Assembly: GCF_002776525.5 (NCBI RefSeq)
Contig: NC_045437.1
Coordinates: 134,241,068-134,305,067 of the forward strand
Reading direction: 5' to 3'
DNA from: Piliocolobus tephrosceles
Taxonomy: Eukaryota > Chordata > Mammalia > Primates > Cercopithecidae
Length of the DNA: 64,000 bases
The notes beneath the pieces were generated by a model. It saw only the letters and a list, made by a program, of their open reading frames with translations. It had not been told where the DNA came from and ran no database searches. Position 1 is the first letter of the stretch; every line of letters starts with the position of its first letter. This document shows, one piece after another, positions 12,555 to 25,939 of this stretch. The position numbers and the translations under genes were made by a program.

Positions 12555-13110
12555 ACACTGAAAAAGTTTATAAAATTGTGGTAAAATACACAACATAAAA
12601 TTAACCATCTTAACCTTTTAAATTGTGCGGTTAAATACTATTAAGAACATTCACACTGTTGTAAAACCATCCCCATCTATTTTCAGAACCTTTATCCTGC
12701 AAAACTGAAACTTTGTATCATTAAGCAATAACTCTCCAGTCCCCTCACCCTTTGGCAACCATCCTTCTACTCTCCTTCTCTAGCAATGTGACTGCTTTAA
12801 CTATCTTACACAGGGGGAATCATACAGTATTTGAATTTTGTAAATAACCGATTATACTTAGCATAAAATGTTCAAGTTTTGTCCATGTTGCAAAACAGGT
12901 CACAATTTACTTAAGGCTGAATAATATGTTATTGTATGTCTATACCACATTTTATTTATCCACTCATCTTTCAATGGATGCTTGGGTTGCTCTACCTTCT
13001 GTCTAGTGAGAATAATGCTATTATGAACACTAGTGAACAAATATCTGCCTGAATCCCCAATTTCACTTCTTTGGGATCTATACCCAGAAGTGAAATTGAT
13101 AAATCATAGG
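12555..13110 (-). mobile_element. Ancient L1M 3' fragment
   Basis: 'ggctgaataatatgttattg', 'taccacattttatttatcca' and 'gaataatgctattatgaaca' are the reverse complement of an old L1 3' region. The copy is too diverged to read through. A short MLT-like LTR tail may follow at about 13135-13190 ('tgttgtttcaaaccactatg'). Confidence 0.82.
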
Positions 13111-13199
13111 AGAAATAAAAATATATGTGTGGAAGATAATAAGCATGATTGTTGTTTCAAACCACTATGTTAAATAGCAATGGATAAACAAACACAATC

Positions 13200-16100
13200 C
13201 ACAGACCTTAACAGAGTTTTTCTCAGAGATATTTCATATTCATGAGATAAATGTGCAATTAATGGGAAATGCAACACCAGAAACAACATAATTAACTCTA
13301 CCCATTTTATTTAAAAAATTGTATAGCCAAGAATGGGGGCACCTAATGGATATTATTGGTAGTAAAGAGTGGGTGTTTCAGCCTACATTTTACTGGGCTT
13401 GAATGCTGGAACCCACCAGTACATACCATTCTCATCTCTAAGTGCACTGTTGGCTTTATTTTCAGTGAGAACATCCATTCATGTACTCCATTGTCTCCTG
13501 AAAGCCTGTCGTGCGCTAGGCTCTGTGAATTCAGCAGTGACCAAAACAGAAACAACTCTTGCTTTCATGGAGCTTAACATTATTTAGAGAATAAAGGCAT
13601 ATATTATATAAATTATAACAAATAATTACTTTTTTGGCTGTGATGTTTGCTCTAATAAGAAAACATAGTGTGTTGTGAGAATACTGAATAGGCTAGCCTG
13701 CAGGGTAGAAGCAGTGAGAATCAAGATAAATTTTGTAATGCAATGGGAGTTGGGCATCCATTAACATACCAAATTTATTTTGCAGTGTAAACAACTAATG
13801 TTAAGCATCATTACATTACTCCCTCTAAATTTAAAACCACATTCTAGAAAATTCAGCTTTATGTTGGCAATATTAAGATGCTCATCAGATGAATTAATTA
13901 GACTAATTAGCTTAAAGTTTAATTAAATAGTAAGTATTAAGTTCATTATCCCCATAGCACTGATTTATTTTTTAAAATAGAGGTTTGGGATTTTACGTAA
14001 CTGTTTTTTCTCTGCAATGTTTTATTTTCCTTTTAGTGGTTTCAAGATATTTATATCTTATGAAAAATTGTTGGAGGGGTAAGCTTATAGTTTTAGTCAT
14101 TATTTTTTACTGATGATTAATTTTGCTCTCATCTGTTACTTAGCCATGGGACTCAAAGTGAAACCCCAGAATCAGTAGACACAAACTTCCTGTTTTCACC
14201 ACTGTCAACAGATGGAAATTATGTCTTTTAAAAATTCTATTTGTATTAAATTATTTTAATAGAGGGCACCTTGGGCCATTTTTGTTAATTCACTGGTAAA
14301 TTTGGAGACTGTGGTAAGTTCAGTAAGCTTCCTCTCCCAAAAATATAAATTTCTACTAAAAAGTGTAATTAAGGCTAAAATACTTTTGAAAAACACAAAG
14401 ATACTTGATTAGTAACCAAATAAAAAAACAATCTGACACACATAAACCATTTTATTCTACTCTAATCACCTAAAAGTCGGATTCAGCTGCTCCATTTGTA
14501 AATGGGTGTATTTATCCTGCTTTCCCAATCTCATTAGGGTCAATGTTAGATTCAAGTGAGATAATATATGATTAACAAAATAACAAGGTTAAACTTGTAA
14601 ATTACATATACAAGATTATAGACTTCTGGAGATTAGTTCATCAAAAATTTATGTTCACCTTTCATATTTTGAAGTTGCTACTTAAAGCAGTTACCCAACC
14701 AGGGTTAGTACTTCTAGCCCCTCTTCCATCAGTCATGACCTTGTGGGTGAAATCTTGTCAACAGATGCACATGTAAATGATATTCGCTAGTCCCATACAA
14801 ATTTCCCCCACAATTCTTTGTGCTCTCTCACTCTATGTTAGCTGCATGGATGTTAACACCCAAGATGATATGGGGAGCCACTGCAATAAAAATGGCAAAA
14901 CCTCCTTCAGACTGGGTTCTTGAGTAACTGAGCAGAGCTTTCATCCCAGGCAGTCACTGTTTCCAGGTGAGTGAGCAACAAACTATTTTGTTAAACTGCT
15001 GCTATGGATTTTCCTGTAGTAGAATCTAGTGTTTGCCTCACACAGTTAGGCACTGATATGAAGTCACAGATCTTCTATCTGTAACTGTACATGTAAGATA
15101 AATCAAGAATGTTTTAATGTAGATCTTATATTTTTGTTATAAAATGTCATTTTCAATGTTTTATAAGGTTGACTAGCTCACAATTTTAATAAAAATAAAA
15201 AAAGAGAAAAATTTAAAGCAAAATAAATACTGTGAAAATATAGAACAGCGTTTCCAAATTAAACTCTGTATAGGTAGATGAGGGCTTCAGAAAGATGCTC
15301 TATAGTCAGTTAACTTAGAAAATTTCTGAGTTAAACAAATAATACAGTCTCCTTATGGTATAAATACGTAAATGTTCAGATGCTTTTATAAACCAATGCA
15401 CACTTGTAAATCTGCAAGGAGTGAATGCAGGGAGCATGGGGCAAGAATTGTTTAAGCTTTTCCTCAGCTTTGAACACAACATCTTTATTTTCCACAGCAT
15501 TTCTTGAAACAATCATTTAATGGAGCACTCTTTGGGAAATGCTCACACAGCACACCTACAGTATTGAGATTAACATTACATACAGGTGACCATCCTTCTC
15601 ACTCTCAAAGTTTCCCACTGTCTTTATAAGGAGCCAGACCACAAGACCACAGGTAGCACTATTAATTCTTCCACAAGTATTCTTAAAAACAAAATAAAAC
15701 AAACAAACAAACAAAAACTGTGAAGGACATTACTGGGGCAATGATGAAATCTGAAGATGGACTATGCATCAGATAATAGAATTACAGCAATTTTAAGTGT
15801 CCTGAGATTTTATTATTGTACTATGCTTATGTAAGAGAACATTACTGTTCTTAGGAAATACACATTGAAGTATTTAAAAGCAAATTACCTTCAGATCATT
15901 TTTTAAAAAGCACATATGATGAAGTACATAGAAAAAATCAGAAGGAGAGGGAAAGGCAGATTGATAGAAGGAAAGGGAAGGAGTGGTGATAATAAGCAAA
16001 TGAAGTGAAATATAAATAATTGGTGAATCCTGAAAAGGATCTTCAAAAGTTTCTTTTACTACTCTTCCAATTTTTCGGTAAATCTGAAATTTTACACACA

Positions 16101-19100
16101 TACGCAAAACAAAGACTGTGAAGAGTGATGTTCTATAGTAAGTAGGTTTGATATTCATTTTACTTGTGTTTCATTTCAAACATGTCACAAATGTTTATTT
16201 AAAATTGCTATTCTCAGAGCTGAATGACGCTAGCAAGACTCCTTGAGCTTTGAATCAGGCTGCCTCGTACCGTGACTGGGGAAGTGGTACACTGTCAGTG
16301 TGTGGGGGGCAAAAAGACAGTGTTGCTTTGTATTGTTTATTCATGCAGGAAGCTTCTGCTCCAAGAAACAATTGAAGCTTTTTCTTTCAAATGTGCTTTG
16401 TTTTAGCAAAAATCAATTTTTTTTTCCCATCAGTGAATAGGTTGAGGGCTGAAAAATAAAATGCCCAATTTGCTAGGTTTCTGTTGCTGTTGGAGAAGAG
16501 TAACTGAAAACTCAATAGCTGAAGAACAAGAAAACTATTAATATTTTGCTCCCATGTTAAGCTGACTGGCAGTAATGACTCCACAGACTACTTTCGCATT
16601 AAGCTACAGTTGGTCACGTGTTATTTTCTCCACAGCTTGGAAGATCTAAAAACCCTAGTTATTGTGATCAAGCCAGGAATGAGTGAACTTGTTTCATAGG
16701 TATTTTCTGTGGCACAGGTTCTGGGTAAGAAAAGCCCTTAAATCAAAAACATATTTTAGGCTAGAGACTGAAGTGAGCAATTTCAACACTAAGGATATTG
16801 CCATGCATTTTTGTTTTTTGTATTTTGAACGCTTTCTTAGCTCTGAAGGTTCCCTCTCTCTAGCGTTATTAATCTCTCTCCATACTGCACCATTTTTATC
16901 CCAGTTACTGCTTATCACGAAAAAATAAAATAAAGTATCTGTTGACTCCACTCCCGCCCCTTCAACTGCTGTTTCATTTCTCTACCCTTCTTCTCAGCAA
17001 AGTAACATGAAAGAGGCATCTAAGGTCTTTCTTTGTATTTCGTCACCCACGCAGCAGAGTCTGGTTGGTCTTTCCATACCTAGCCCTCCATGCTGACCAC
17101 CGGGTGACGTGTATCCAAACATAATATAAACCCAAACAAAATTATCCATGCCACTATGTGACACCCTCTTGGCCTGAGTTAGCAAAAGCCCTTCGTCTGT
17201 GCCTCATTTTACTGTTTAAATGGCTTCAAAATATCTTAAGTTATGTGGTAGTATTCTAATTACAACTGCTATCCATTCATTTTTGCTTAGCACTGGAATT
17301 CTGTGATTTTTAAACGTTATTATTGAAGTCAGAGTCATGGAGATTTCTGGAAATGTAAGGCAGTTTTGCTCACAGTGGCATTCTCTAAAATTAGGCCTAA
17401 TTTCTTCTGAGTAATAAATGCTTTCACAGAGAAGGAAAGAATCCTGGTGAATTTCCAAAGTAAAATGTGTAATAGACTCTTGTTAAATTAATTCTTAAAT
17501 GGAGAGATTTTTCCAAATATAGGCTAGCCTTGGGCGGTCTTAATGCATTACTTACTTTTAAGTGATTAAAAGTAACTCTTACCAAATCAATAGGAGACAC
17601 CAAAGAGGGAACATTAAAACTAAAATTAGCATTGATTGAAGACAGATACAAAAGAAATATGAGATCCCGTTATTCTTTAAAAGTCCAGCAAAATTATTGG
17701 AAGGCATAGAAAAAGAAATAAGAAATTGAAAATGTAATTGGATTGGCAAGTGTCCCCCCTTACAGATAACATTTTAGAGAAAATTACACTCTTTTGGAAG
17801 TTATCTAAAAAACATGAACATTAACAAGAGCACAAATGAAACCTACTCTAATGTCTGGACAGCTAAATTATGAGTAACTCTTAATGGCATATTTAAACAC
17901 CAAATACCTCTGATGATCAAGAATTGCTATTCCATACCTCTGGGGTGGTACAAAAGAAGACACAAATCACTACATTCCTCTACATCTTAAATGTAGAGAA
18001 ATGCCACCTTCATTATGGCATCTCAGGGTGGAAACACAAAGGCAAAGGAGTACATGATTGTCACCTAGAAAGACCTGAAGTGAATATAAAAGGAAAATAC
18101 AAAACCCCTGTGCAAAGCTCCTTGAGCCTGAAAGAGATGTATTTAGAACAAAAAAATTTAGCACCCAATGGGTAGCAGCAAACTGAAAGGAATCAGGATG
18201 CTGAGGGAATGCTGAATGCAGTTTTAAAAGCTTCAGATTATCTAATTTATAGGAGGCAAGGCTATGTCCACTGTTCCGAGGTAACTAGCTAAAATAGCCC
18301 ATGTTTTCCCCAAAGTATTCTGAATAAATTGCTAGCCCTGCCTTCAAGGAACACATATTTTGGTTGATGGAGGAAGATGTATACAAAGTTATCTACAAGT
18401 AAATGTTAAGTGTGATTACATGTGCTCCTATAATTTTAAAGCAGCCCAAAGGGAGGATGAGGTGAAATCTTAGCCCAAATGAAGACTACTTCTTGGAGAA
18501 AGTAAATTCAAATGAGCCCTGGCTGACTGCTTTTTAATGGACTGGAGAGCACTGACATTACAGGTGAGAATAGTAAAGCTACCCATTGTTGATGACTACA
18601 GGCTATCTCTTATTGCATCACATATCTGTGAAAAGCTGCACCAAAGTAAAATACGCAAGTCAAATAATGGATTAACACATATAAATGTGCTACAAAATAT
18701 AAATCCGATGATACCATACCCCTTAGATAATATTCAGTGATGTTTCCTGCCTCTTGTCATGTTCTTTAATGTTGCTCTTTTCCATTATAATTTCACACAA
18801 TTAACTAGCTGAAGTCCAAAGAGGGCCTGGTAGAAAATACAGCTTCACCACTGTCAATTCACCTATGTCCAACATTGCCTCAATTGTCTTGAGACCTCTG
18901 CTTTTCATCACTGTTTGATTTTCCAGTTTTTACAATAAGAGGACTAAGGGAAATGCAGTGCCTTTTTAGAGTGATGGCATAAACCCTGATGGAGACATGG
19001 AATATCTGTCAATATACAATAGCTCTGAAATGTTAGTTGCTACACAAAAGTCCAAATTTAACATATAAAAGACACGTTAGTGTAATCAACATGTCTTGCG

Positions 19101-20450
19101 TCTTCAGTTACTTAAAAGACAAAGATGTGCTGTAAACCATCAGGCCCAAACATATGGAGATTAGAAGGAGCACATCATGGAGCACTGAATATATCTTCCT
19201 AATGAGGGTGGGGGAACATTTATTGGACAGTGTGAGAAGTCTAATGGACAACTCAAAGTCTCTGTAATCAAGCTGCCCTGAAACTATAGGAATTTTGTCA
19301 GTATCACAAATGTGGTTCTGAAGGCAGTTTGCTGGCATCAAGGAGGAGATTCACATTTTGATTCTGGGCTTACTTCTCATCTCTCTGATGGAACAATTCC
19401 AATGCCAGGGTGACAAGTTTCTGATACTTGGTCCTCTCTCTCCTTCTCTCCTGCCTGTAGCTCCTATCATACTTAGAGATGGTCTCCAAGAGGAAACTTT
19501 TAATTTTTCCAATCAACTACTAGACTTACAATGTTTTCTCCTTGTTTTTTCACCCCTTATAATTATCATGAAAGGAATTCCCAGAGTTTTCATCATCAGT
19601 CCTAAAACCAGTAGATTTGTCTCTGTAGAAGAGAACCTTAAAGATTTGCTCCTCAATTTATAATATAAAAAATTACTCCTAAAGAGAAATATCTTCCAGA
19701 GTGGATTAAAATAATAAACTCAAAACCAAAACAATTGGTTTCACATGATGCAAGCACATAAGGACTGTCTGTTTCAATTGGTCTCAATTCTGCTTAAAAT
19801 AATCCCTAGGCATGAAAATACAGGCATTATTCTCTATATTTAGCAGAAAGGTAAGAAAATGAATTCAACACATTTGTAGTTGCAAGTTTTCTAAATAAGA
19901 GAAAATCATGCACAGGGACTGGGGTAGAGTAAAAATAGAAACCTAGGCTGGTTTCTATGTGTCATGAGGGGAGAAAAAAAATCATCCCCCCCCCCCCCTT
20001 CCAGTACACAAATCATCTACTTGCTGGTTTGCAAATAAGAAAAAATACAGTAACTCTTCCCTTAGTCTCCCACAGAATCTTAGAAATTTGAAGCCAATTA
20101 TTTTTAAAAGTATATTTCTTTGCTGACTGCCTTAATATTCCACTTACTCATCAATGTTCTGTTTGTCCTCAAAATCTTAATGTCATAAAATGATCTCTAT
20201 CAACTCCATAAAAAACTGTCATGCATCCACCACACTCCCTCTTGGAATGTGTATATTTCAGTCTTGTAAATTTCATACTGACAATCCCATGCTGGTGACA
20301 AAAGGATTCTTATGTCAACGTTTACTGGAAATGTATTTTCAGATACCGTAACATCATCATAAACAAGTAAAGTACATAAATCATTCATCAGGCACCAGTG
20401 TGCAGAGAATAGTAATATGCCCTTTGTGAAATATTTCATGTGCAAATTCT
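13200..20450. other. Long unique intron tract
   Basis: This is the longest stretch with almost no recognisable repeat. It is AT-rich and contains many short open frames with no protein-family resemblance and no exon with convincing splice sites on either strand. A short AAAC run lies at 15697-15717. The low repeat content could reflect conserved intronic regulation, but the sequence alone does not show that. Confidence 0.45.
19986..19998. repeat. Poly-C/G tract
   Basis: Thirteen uninterrupted cytosines follow an A-rich run. Such tracts are length-unstable and can form G-quadruplex-like structure on the other strand if long enough. Confidence 0.9.
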
Positions 20451-20454
20451 GAAA

Positions 20455-20605
20455 ATGCTCTTACATGGGCAAGTTACCTCACCTTTTCAATCCTCAGTTT
20501 CCTCATCTTTGACCTTGTGATCATAGTGTTTACTTCCTGGGCCTCCTGAGAGGATGAGAGAGGTAAGATATGATGTGAAGCTCCTAACTGTGGTTGGCAT
20601 ACAGG
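20455..20605 (+). mobile_element. MIR SINE fragment
   Basis: 'gggcaagttacctcacctttt', 'cctcagtttcctcatctttg' and 'gtggttggcatac' appear in sense MIR order. Confidence 0.75.
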
Positions 20606-20609
20606 GACT

Positions 20610-21940
20610 TCTCCTCCCTCTTCCACAGCAACATGTATCCCCTGTTGGAGAGCTGTTCTCAATCCCATACCCCTACCCTTCTCAGTACTCTGTTTTTTCA
20701 TCAACCTCTTTGCTTTTCCCATCATTGCCAACCGGAGGTCTACCTCCATGAAACTGTGCCTTCTGAGCCCATGTGTAATAAATTATTATTTTCTCAAGGT
20801 CAATGAGCAGAATCTGCAACCTTAAACTTGGATGCTGATATCTGGAAAGCAACTGACCTTTATGGAGGGTGTCCACTGAGAGCACCTGACTCAAGCCATG
20901 AAATGCTGAATCATTAACAATTTAGAGCAGAAAAGAGTTTAACCAAGTTAGACAACCTGTAATAGCTCTTGTGACTGGGGGGCCATTAAGGCCATTTTGA
21001 TGTAGTTCAGACCAAACTAATGACTGTGAAGAGAAAGCACCTGAAAACAAGTAGCCTGATTCAACTTTTCTATTTCCATTTTAAACCCCATTTGGAATTT
21101 CTCTGGTGTGCCTTCCTAGGTTGACATTTTTTTCACATATCAATCCATTCTAATTAGTCAAGTGGTTTTCAACCTCCTATGTCTATGAAAAAAAATTCCA
21201 CAAACCTTTGCACACTGACTGTCCAGAGTTTGCAGACCAGAGGAGCTAAATTTAGATTTAAAATCCAACTCTCTCCCCTACCTTTCTTAATTACTTTCAA
21301 ATGCCTATAGAAGCTAGTAAGGGAAACATAAATGAGTGGAATAGACTGGGATTATCCAATAGGGAGCAGCAAGCACCATAGTGAAATGCAAGGCACATGC
21401 GCCTCCTTTAAAGGCTTTAAAATTAACAGCAACCAAAACATATTCAACGCCCTGAAAGTCTAATAATACACTTCTGCTAGACACACTGGCCAACTATTAA
21501 TCCATAACCCCAATCTAATCCAAGACTCTCATTTCAAAAATGAGGAAATTTAACCAGAGAACTCTAAGTGTATTGTTCCAGGCCATATTAGATGTGGGTT
21601 TGCCAGTGGTATGTCTTGACTCCTAATCCAAAGCCCCCAAATTCCTCTTCACTTGCTCCTGGTACACTTAAGGGACATAAAGAAATACAACACTGCAAAC
21701 AAAAGTCTTTATGGAGTATCAACTCTGTTCACCACTCAGTTCTAAGCACTGGGGTAGGTGAAAAAAATCACGGTTTTATGGCCCTTGCCCTGAAGAGGTT
21801 AATAATGTGTTATGTTACCTTTTCTATTAAGCTTAAACCCTCTGTCTCATACACACAGGCTTCCACAGACACATATAGATCTCAGAGCTGGAAAGAATTA
21901 CAGGGAATCATCTGGTGTATCTCACTGCCTTTAAGCATAT
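20610..21940. other. Unique intron sequence
   Basis: There is no clear gene or repeat. The 116-residue frame at 21592-21942 runs to the edge of the MER1 element and resembles no family. Confidence 0.4.
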
Positions 21941-21944
21941 AGAG

Positions 21945-22389
21945 CAGTGGTCCCCAATCTTTCTGGTACGAGGGACTAGTTTTGCAGGGGATGTTTTCAG
22001 GATGATTCAAGTGCATTACATTTATTGTGCACCATTTTTTCTATTATTATTACATCATAATATATAATGAAATAGTTATACAACTCGGCATAATGTAGAA
22101 TCAGTGGGAGCCCTGAGCTTGTTTTCCTGCCACTAGGCAGTCCCATCTGGGGGTGATGAGAGACAGTGACAGATCATCAGGCATTAGATTCTCATAAGGT
22201 ATGCACAACCTAGATCCCTCATGTATGCAGTTCACAATAGCATTTGTGCTCCTATGAGAATCTAATGCCACCACGGATTTGACAGGAGGTGGAGCTCAGG
22301 TGGTAATGCAAGTGATGGAGAGTGGCTGTAAATACAGATGAAGCTTTGCTTGCTAGCCAGTACTGGTCCACGGTCCAGAAGTACTGCCA
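21945..22389 (+). mobile_element. MER1-type hAT DNA transposon
   Basis: It opens with 'cagtggtccccaatctttct', the MER1 terminal sequence. 'gacagatcatcaggcatta' and 'cctatgagaatctaatgcc' are internal MER1 landmarks shared in reverse with the copy at 812-1172. The right terminal repeat is decayed. There is no transposase. Confidence 0.85.
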
Positions 22390-22571
22390 TTAAAAAAAAA
22401 TGAAGCTATAGAAGCCTTGACAGAATAAGAAATGTACTGCAAGTAACAACAACAACAAAAAAAAATCCTGTCTTCTTGCTTCCTAGGGTAGAGGTTTCTT
22501 CTGGAAGAGATATTTCATGTCATGAAGTAGAATATAATAACCACAATAATATGCTAAAAAGCATGAGTACA

Positions 22572-22899
22572 GGCCTGGCACAGTGGCTCACGCCTGTGAT
22601 ACCAGCACTTTGGGAGGCCGAGGTGGGTGGATCACAAGGTCAGGAGTTTAAGATCAGCCTGGCCAAGATGGTGAAACCCGGTCTCTACTAAAAATACAAA
22701 AAAATTAGCTGGGTATGGTGGTAGGCACCTGTAATCCCAGCTACTTGGGAGGCTAAGGCAGAGAATTGCTTGAACCCAGGAGGCAGAGGTTGCAGTGAGT
22801 CAACATCGGGCCACTGCACTCCAGCTTGGGTGACAGAGTAAGATTCCACTTCAAAAAATAAAAAATAAAATAAAAAAATAGAAATAATAATAATAATAA
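22572..22899 (+). mobile_element. Full-length AluS
   Basis: This is a sense Alu from 'ggcctggcacagtggctcac' to an A-rich tail with AATA and TAA units. The flanks 'aaaaagcatgagtaca' (ending at 22571) and 'aaaaagcaagcacaga' (from about 22900) look like a diverged target duplication. Confidence 0.94.
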
Positions 22900-23585
22900 A
22901 AAGCAAGCACAGACTGTTTATGTTAAAGATACTGAATAAGCACTCCAGTTTTTGGAAAGGTAAAGGCTAGGATAGGTTTTAGTATGCTTTGGAAGCTCCT
23001 CAATGAAAAAAAATACTGAAAATGCTGAGAAACTATGAACAAATAGTTTCTACATAAGGGCACAGATTTCACAACATTGCTGAAGGTCAAATCTAGCTCA
23101 AATAGTCATTCAATTTATCCCTGGCACGATGTTCGTGCTGTGTCACCAAGCTTGTATGTCACCTCCAACAACCACCTAGCTTACAACACAACCACAACTG
23201 AAAGCAGCAGGCATAATCATCAGTGAGGCTGGGCTATAGCTGGGCCTACTGCTAACTCCCCGTCTGGCTGTGGTTAGGACCATTCCACAGGGCTGCCACA
23301 TGGAATAATTCAGAGAGGACCTTCCATACTATAGGAGGGAATGGCTAGATTGTCAACATCCCTTCAGGGTCAAAGATCTACACCTAAATGTTGTTCTGTA
23401 TGTTCCAATATGCTGCAAAACTACATGACTGATTCTATGTTAGAATTAACATATAATTAGATCGAGCCTTTTTAAAAAATGAATCTGAATACACATCAAG
23501 CTTGCTTCTATTTTGTGCTTTCTATTATTTTTGAATAGCAATTTCCTACCCTTTCCTCTCAAGGTTTGGAAAACATATACCCCTT

Positions 23586-23647
23586 AAGGTATTTTTTTAA
23601 AAAATTCAATCTACATAAAGGTATTTTTTGTTAATTCAATCTACATT
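23586..23647. repeat. Two-copy tandem duplication, about 32 bp
   Basis: 'aaggtatttttt' followed a few bases later by 'attcaatctacat' occurs twice back to back (23586-23617 and 23618-23647), with small differences in the T/A-rich centre. Confidence 0.85.
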
Positions 23648-23999
23648 TTACTTACTATCAAAGACTGAAAAGGTAGTTTTTAAATTGCTCCTACATAATA
23701 CACATCATTTTGCAGAATTCACATCTCCATGCCCTTTCCTGCATTCTCTTTCTACCCCTTTCTCACCTTTGTGGATGTAAATTTGGCATTTTAGAGACTG
23801 AATTTTAGATAAACATCTTATGCCTTTTCTCAACAGTTTACAACTGGCATTTTATAATTTGCTGAAAATGTTTAGAAATTTTTCATATGTTAATAGTTCC
23901 AGAGCTTACCTCCCCGTCATTTTATACCACAACTCTCTAATTTTGGGGCTATTCTGTATTTAGCTATTAGTTGGCTGGCACAAACTGAGTGTGTAGAAG

Positions 24000-24990
24000 T
24001 TGTTTTGTGACGCTTAAAATACATGAGAAAGCATCTTAGTTTTCTTTATAGAAGATGAACAATTTATCTGACTAAAACATTCTTGGAATTCATTTTTCCC
24101 TTCAAAAGTGTCTATTTTATTGTTTTCTGCTTTATTCTAAAGGAGAATTCTTTGATAGGCATGACTTTTGTTTGCAAGACTTTTCCTTTTTTTACACTGG
24201 TAACATATGCTTTGCCAGGATGTATCTGGGTGTGGTCATCTTTTCATTCACTTTGTTGACTTCCAATGAAAACTTACACTAGGTTCAGTTCAGAAGAATG
24301 TTCTTCGTTGTATCGTTGCTATGTTAGCCCCAGTTCTAGCCTCCTCCTCAAGAATTTCTACGGTTCTTAGGAATTTCTATAGTTCATTCTCCATCCTCCA
24401 TAGTAATCATATGTATTTCTTTAGCCAGTTTTACTTTTTTCTTCTGGAAAGCACCTCCTCTTATTCTTCACTTAGCTAATTTACTTTTTCTCAATACAAA
24501 TTATTTGCCGATTCCAAAGTGGGTTTTAATTTGACTATTGCCTGTTTAGAACCTGTACGTTTCCTGGGTGATTTCCCCTGATTTTAAAATCTTTCTGTCT
24601 ACGCCTGATCTGTCCTTCCGAATTTCGACTCTTGCTATGGAGAAATCACGACTCTGCCCTGTTCCACCACCACCTGACCTCAGTTTTCTAAACCTTTCTT
24701 CTGATTTGTGAATTGTTTTCATCAGAGCGCTCTTTCTTCAAGTACTCAGGATGATATTCCTCTTCCTCACTTGGTAGTATTTTTCCGTAGACTCCACACG
24801 CCCTCTCTTCACACAGCAAGGAGGAAAAACTTATCCCAGTACGATGCAGCTCTCGGCAGCACAGTTCACCCATGGGGGCACTGACTGAATGCCCTCACAT
24901 TTGCAAAGTTGCTTTCAGGTTGTCAGGAAGGCTTTTGTCTTTTGACATTCTGAACACATGAAATTTATTAAGAACATTTTCCAGGTTGCA
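24000..24990. other. Old LINE-like tract, family unresolved
   Basis: 'gatgtatctgggtgtggtc', 'cttttcattcactttgttga' and the nearby T-rich text resemble an ancient LINE (L1ME or HAL1 type) in reverse. The match is from memory and weak. I see no gene. Confidence 0.3.
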
Positions 24991-25047
24991 GGGCTACTCA
25001 TGTCTTCTTGTACTTTCTCTTGCTTATGGAACCTTATGTATAAAAGG

Positions 25048-25400
25048 TACATATTTATGCACACATCTACACATTTACATGTATATACATATGTATATGT
25101 ATACACATGTGTATATGTGTATATGTATCTATGAATGTATACATATACATACATATACTTACATGTACATTTAAATATATGTGTATATATTTACTGTATG
25201 TATACATGCATATACACATGCAATATGTATAAATACATGTAAATAGGTATGTATATATACACGTATATATTGTATATAGGTATGTATACATACATACATG
25301 TCCATATTTATAGGCATATTTACACATACACAGATACACAAATATTTTCATGTATGTATATGTATGTGTGTACATATATGTATGCATATGTACGTGTATT
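25048..25400. repeat. Compound TA/CA/TG microsatellite
   Basis: About 350 bp consist of alternating 'acatgtatatac', 'atatgtgtatat' and 'tacatacatac' variants. The tract is almost wholly alternating purine-pyrimidine and partly self-complementary, so it could form hairpins or Z-DNA. The Tyr/Thr/Val/Ile-rich open frames on both strands here are products of the repeat and not genes. Confidence 0.93.
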
Positions 25401-25794
25401 CCTTTAGGGGAAAGAAAACTGAAGTGCAGATGGACTCAAAAACAACATCCATGCAGAAAGAAGAGAAAATGCTCATCTTCCCAGTTGCTACTGACACTGG
25501 ATTTTTGCATCCAGGGTACAAATACACGTCAGAAGATAAAGCCTCTCCTAAAGAACTCCTGGTCAGGGGAGGAAATGACCCGTTTCTGAAAGCATATCAT
25601 ATACTATCTTTAACTGTGTCCATTAATGTAGTTTCCTAAACCTTGAAGGTTCACGAAGACCCCTCCCAGAGTCTGGGAAAAGATTGATAGCAATTTCTAG
25701 TTTTTTATAATAGATAATTCCTTGTTCTATTTCATCTTCAGTCATTTTAGTAGATAAAGAGAGTGTGAGGATGTGTATGTGAAGCGATAAGTCG

Positions 25795-25935
25795 CTGTAT
25801 TTTTTATTTGCATGTCTCTAATGACTATGATTTCCAGCATCTTTGTATGTGCTTGATGACCATTTGTACATCTTAGAGAAATGTCTATTCAAGTCTTGCC
25901 CATTTTTAAATTGAGTTGCACATTTTTATGCTGCC
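25795..25935 (-). mobile_element. Ancient L1M fragment
   Basis: 'tttgcatgtctctaatgac', 'gagaaatgtctattcaagtc' and 'ttgcccatttttaaattgag' are the reverse complement of the L1 3' region. Confidence 0.75.
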
Positions 25936-25939
25936 ATTT

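Noticed and set aside
25067..25387. 106-residue Tyr/Thr/Ile-rich frame
   Set aside because: Translation of the TA/CA microsatellite.
25048..25400. Possible CRISPR-like array from regular repeats
   Set aside because: No fixed repeat and no spacers; it is a vertebrate compound microsatellite.
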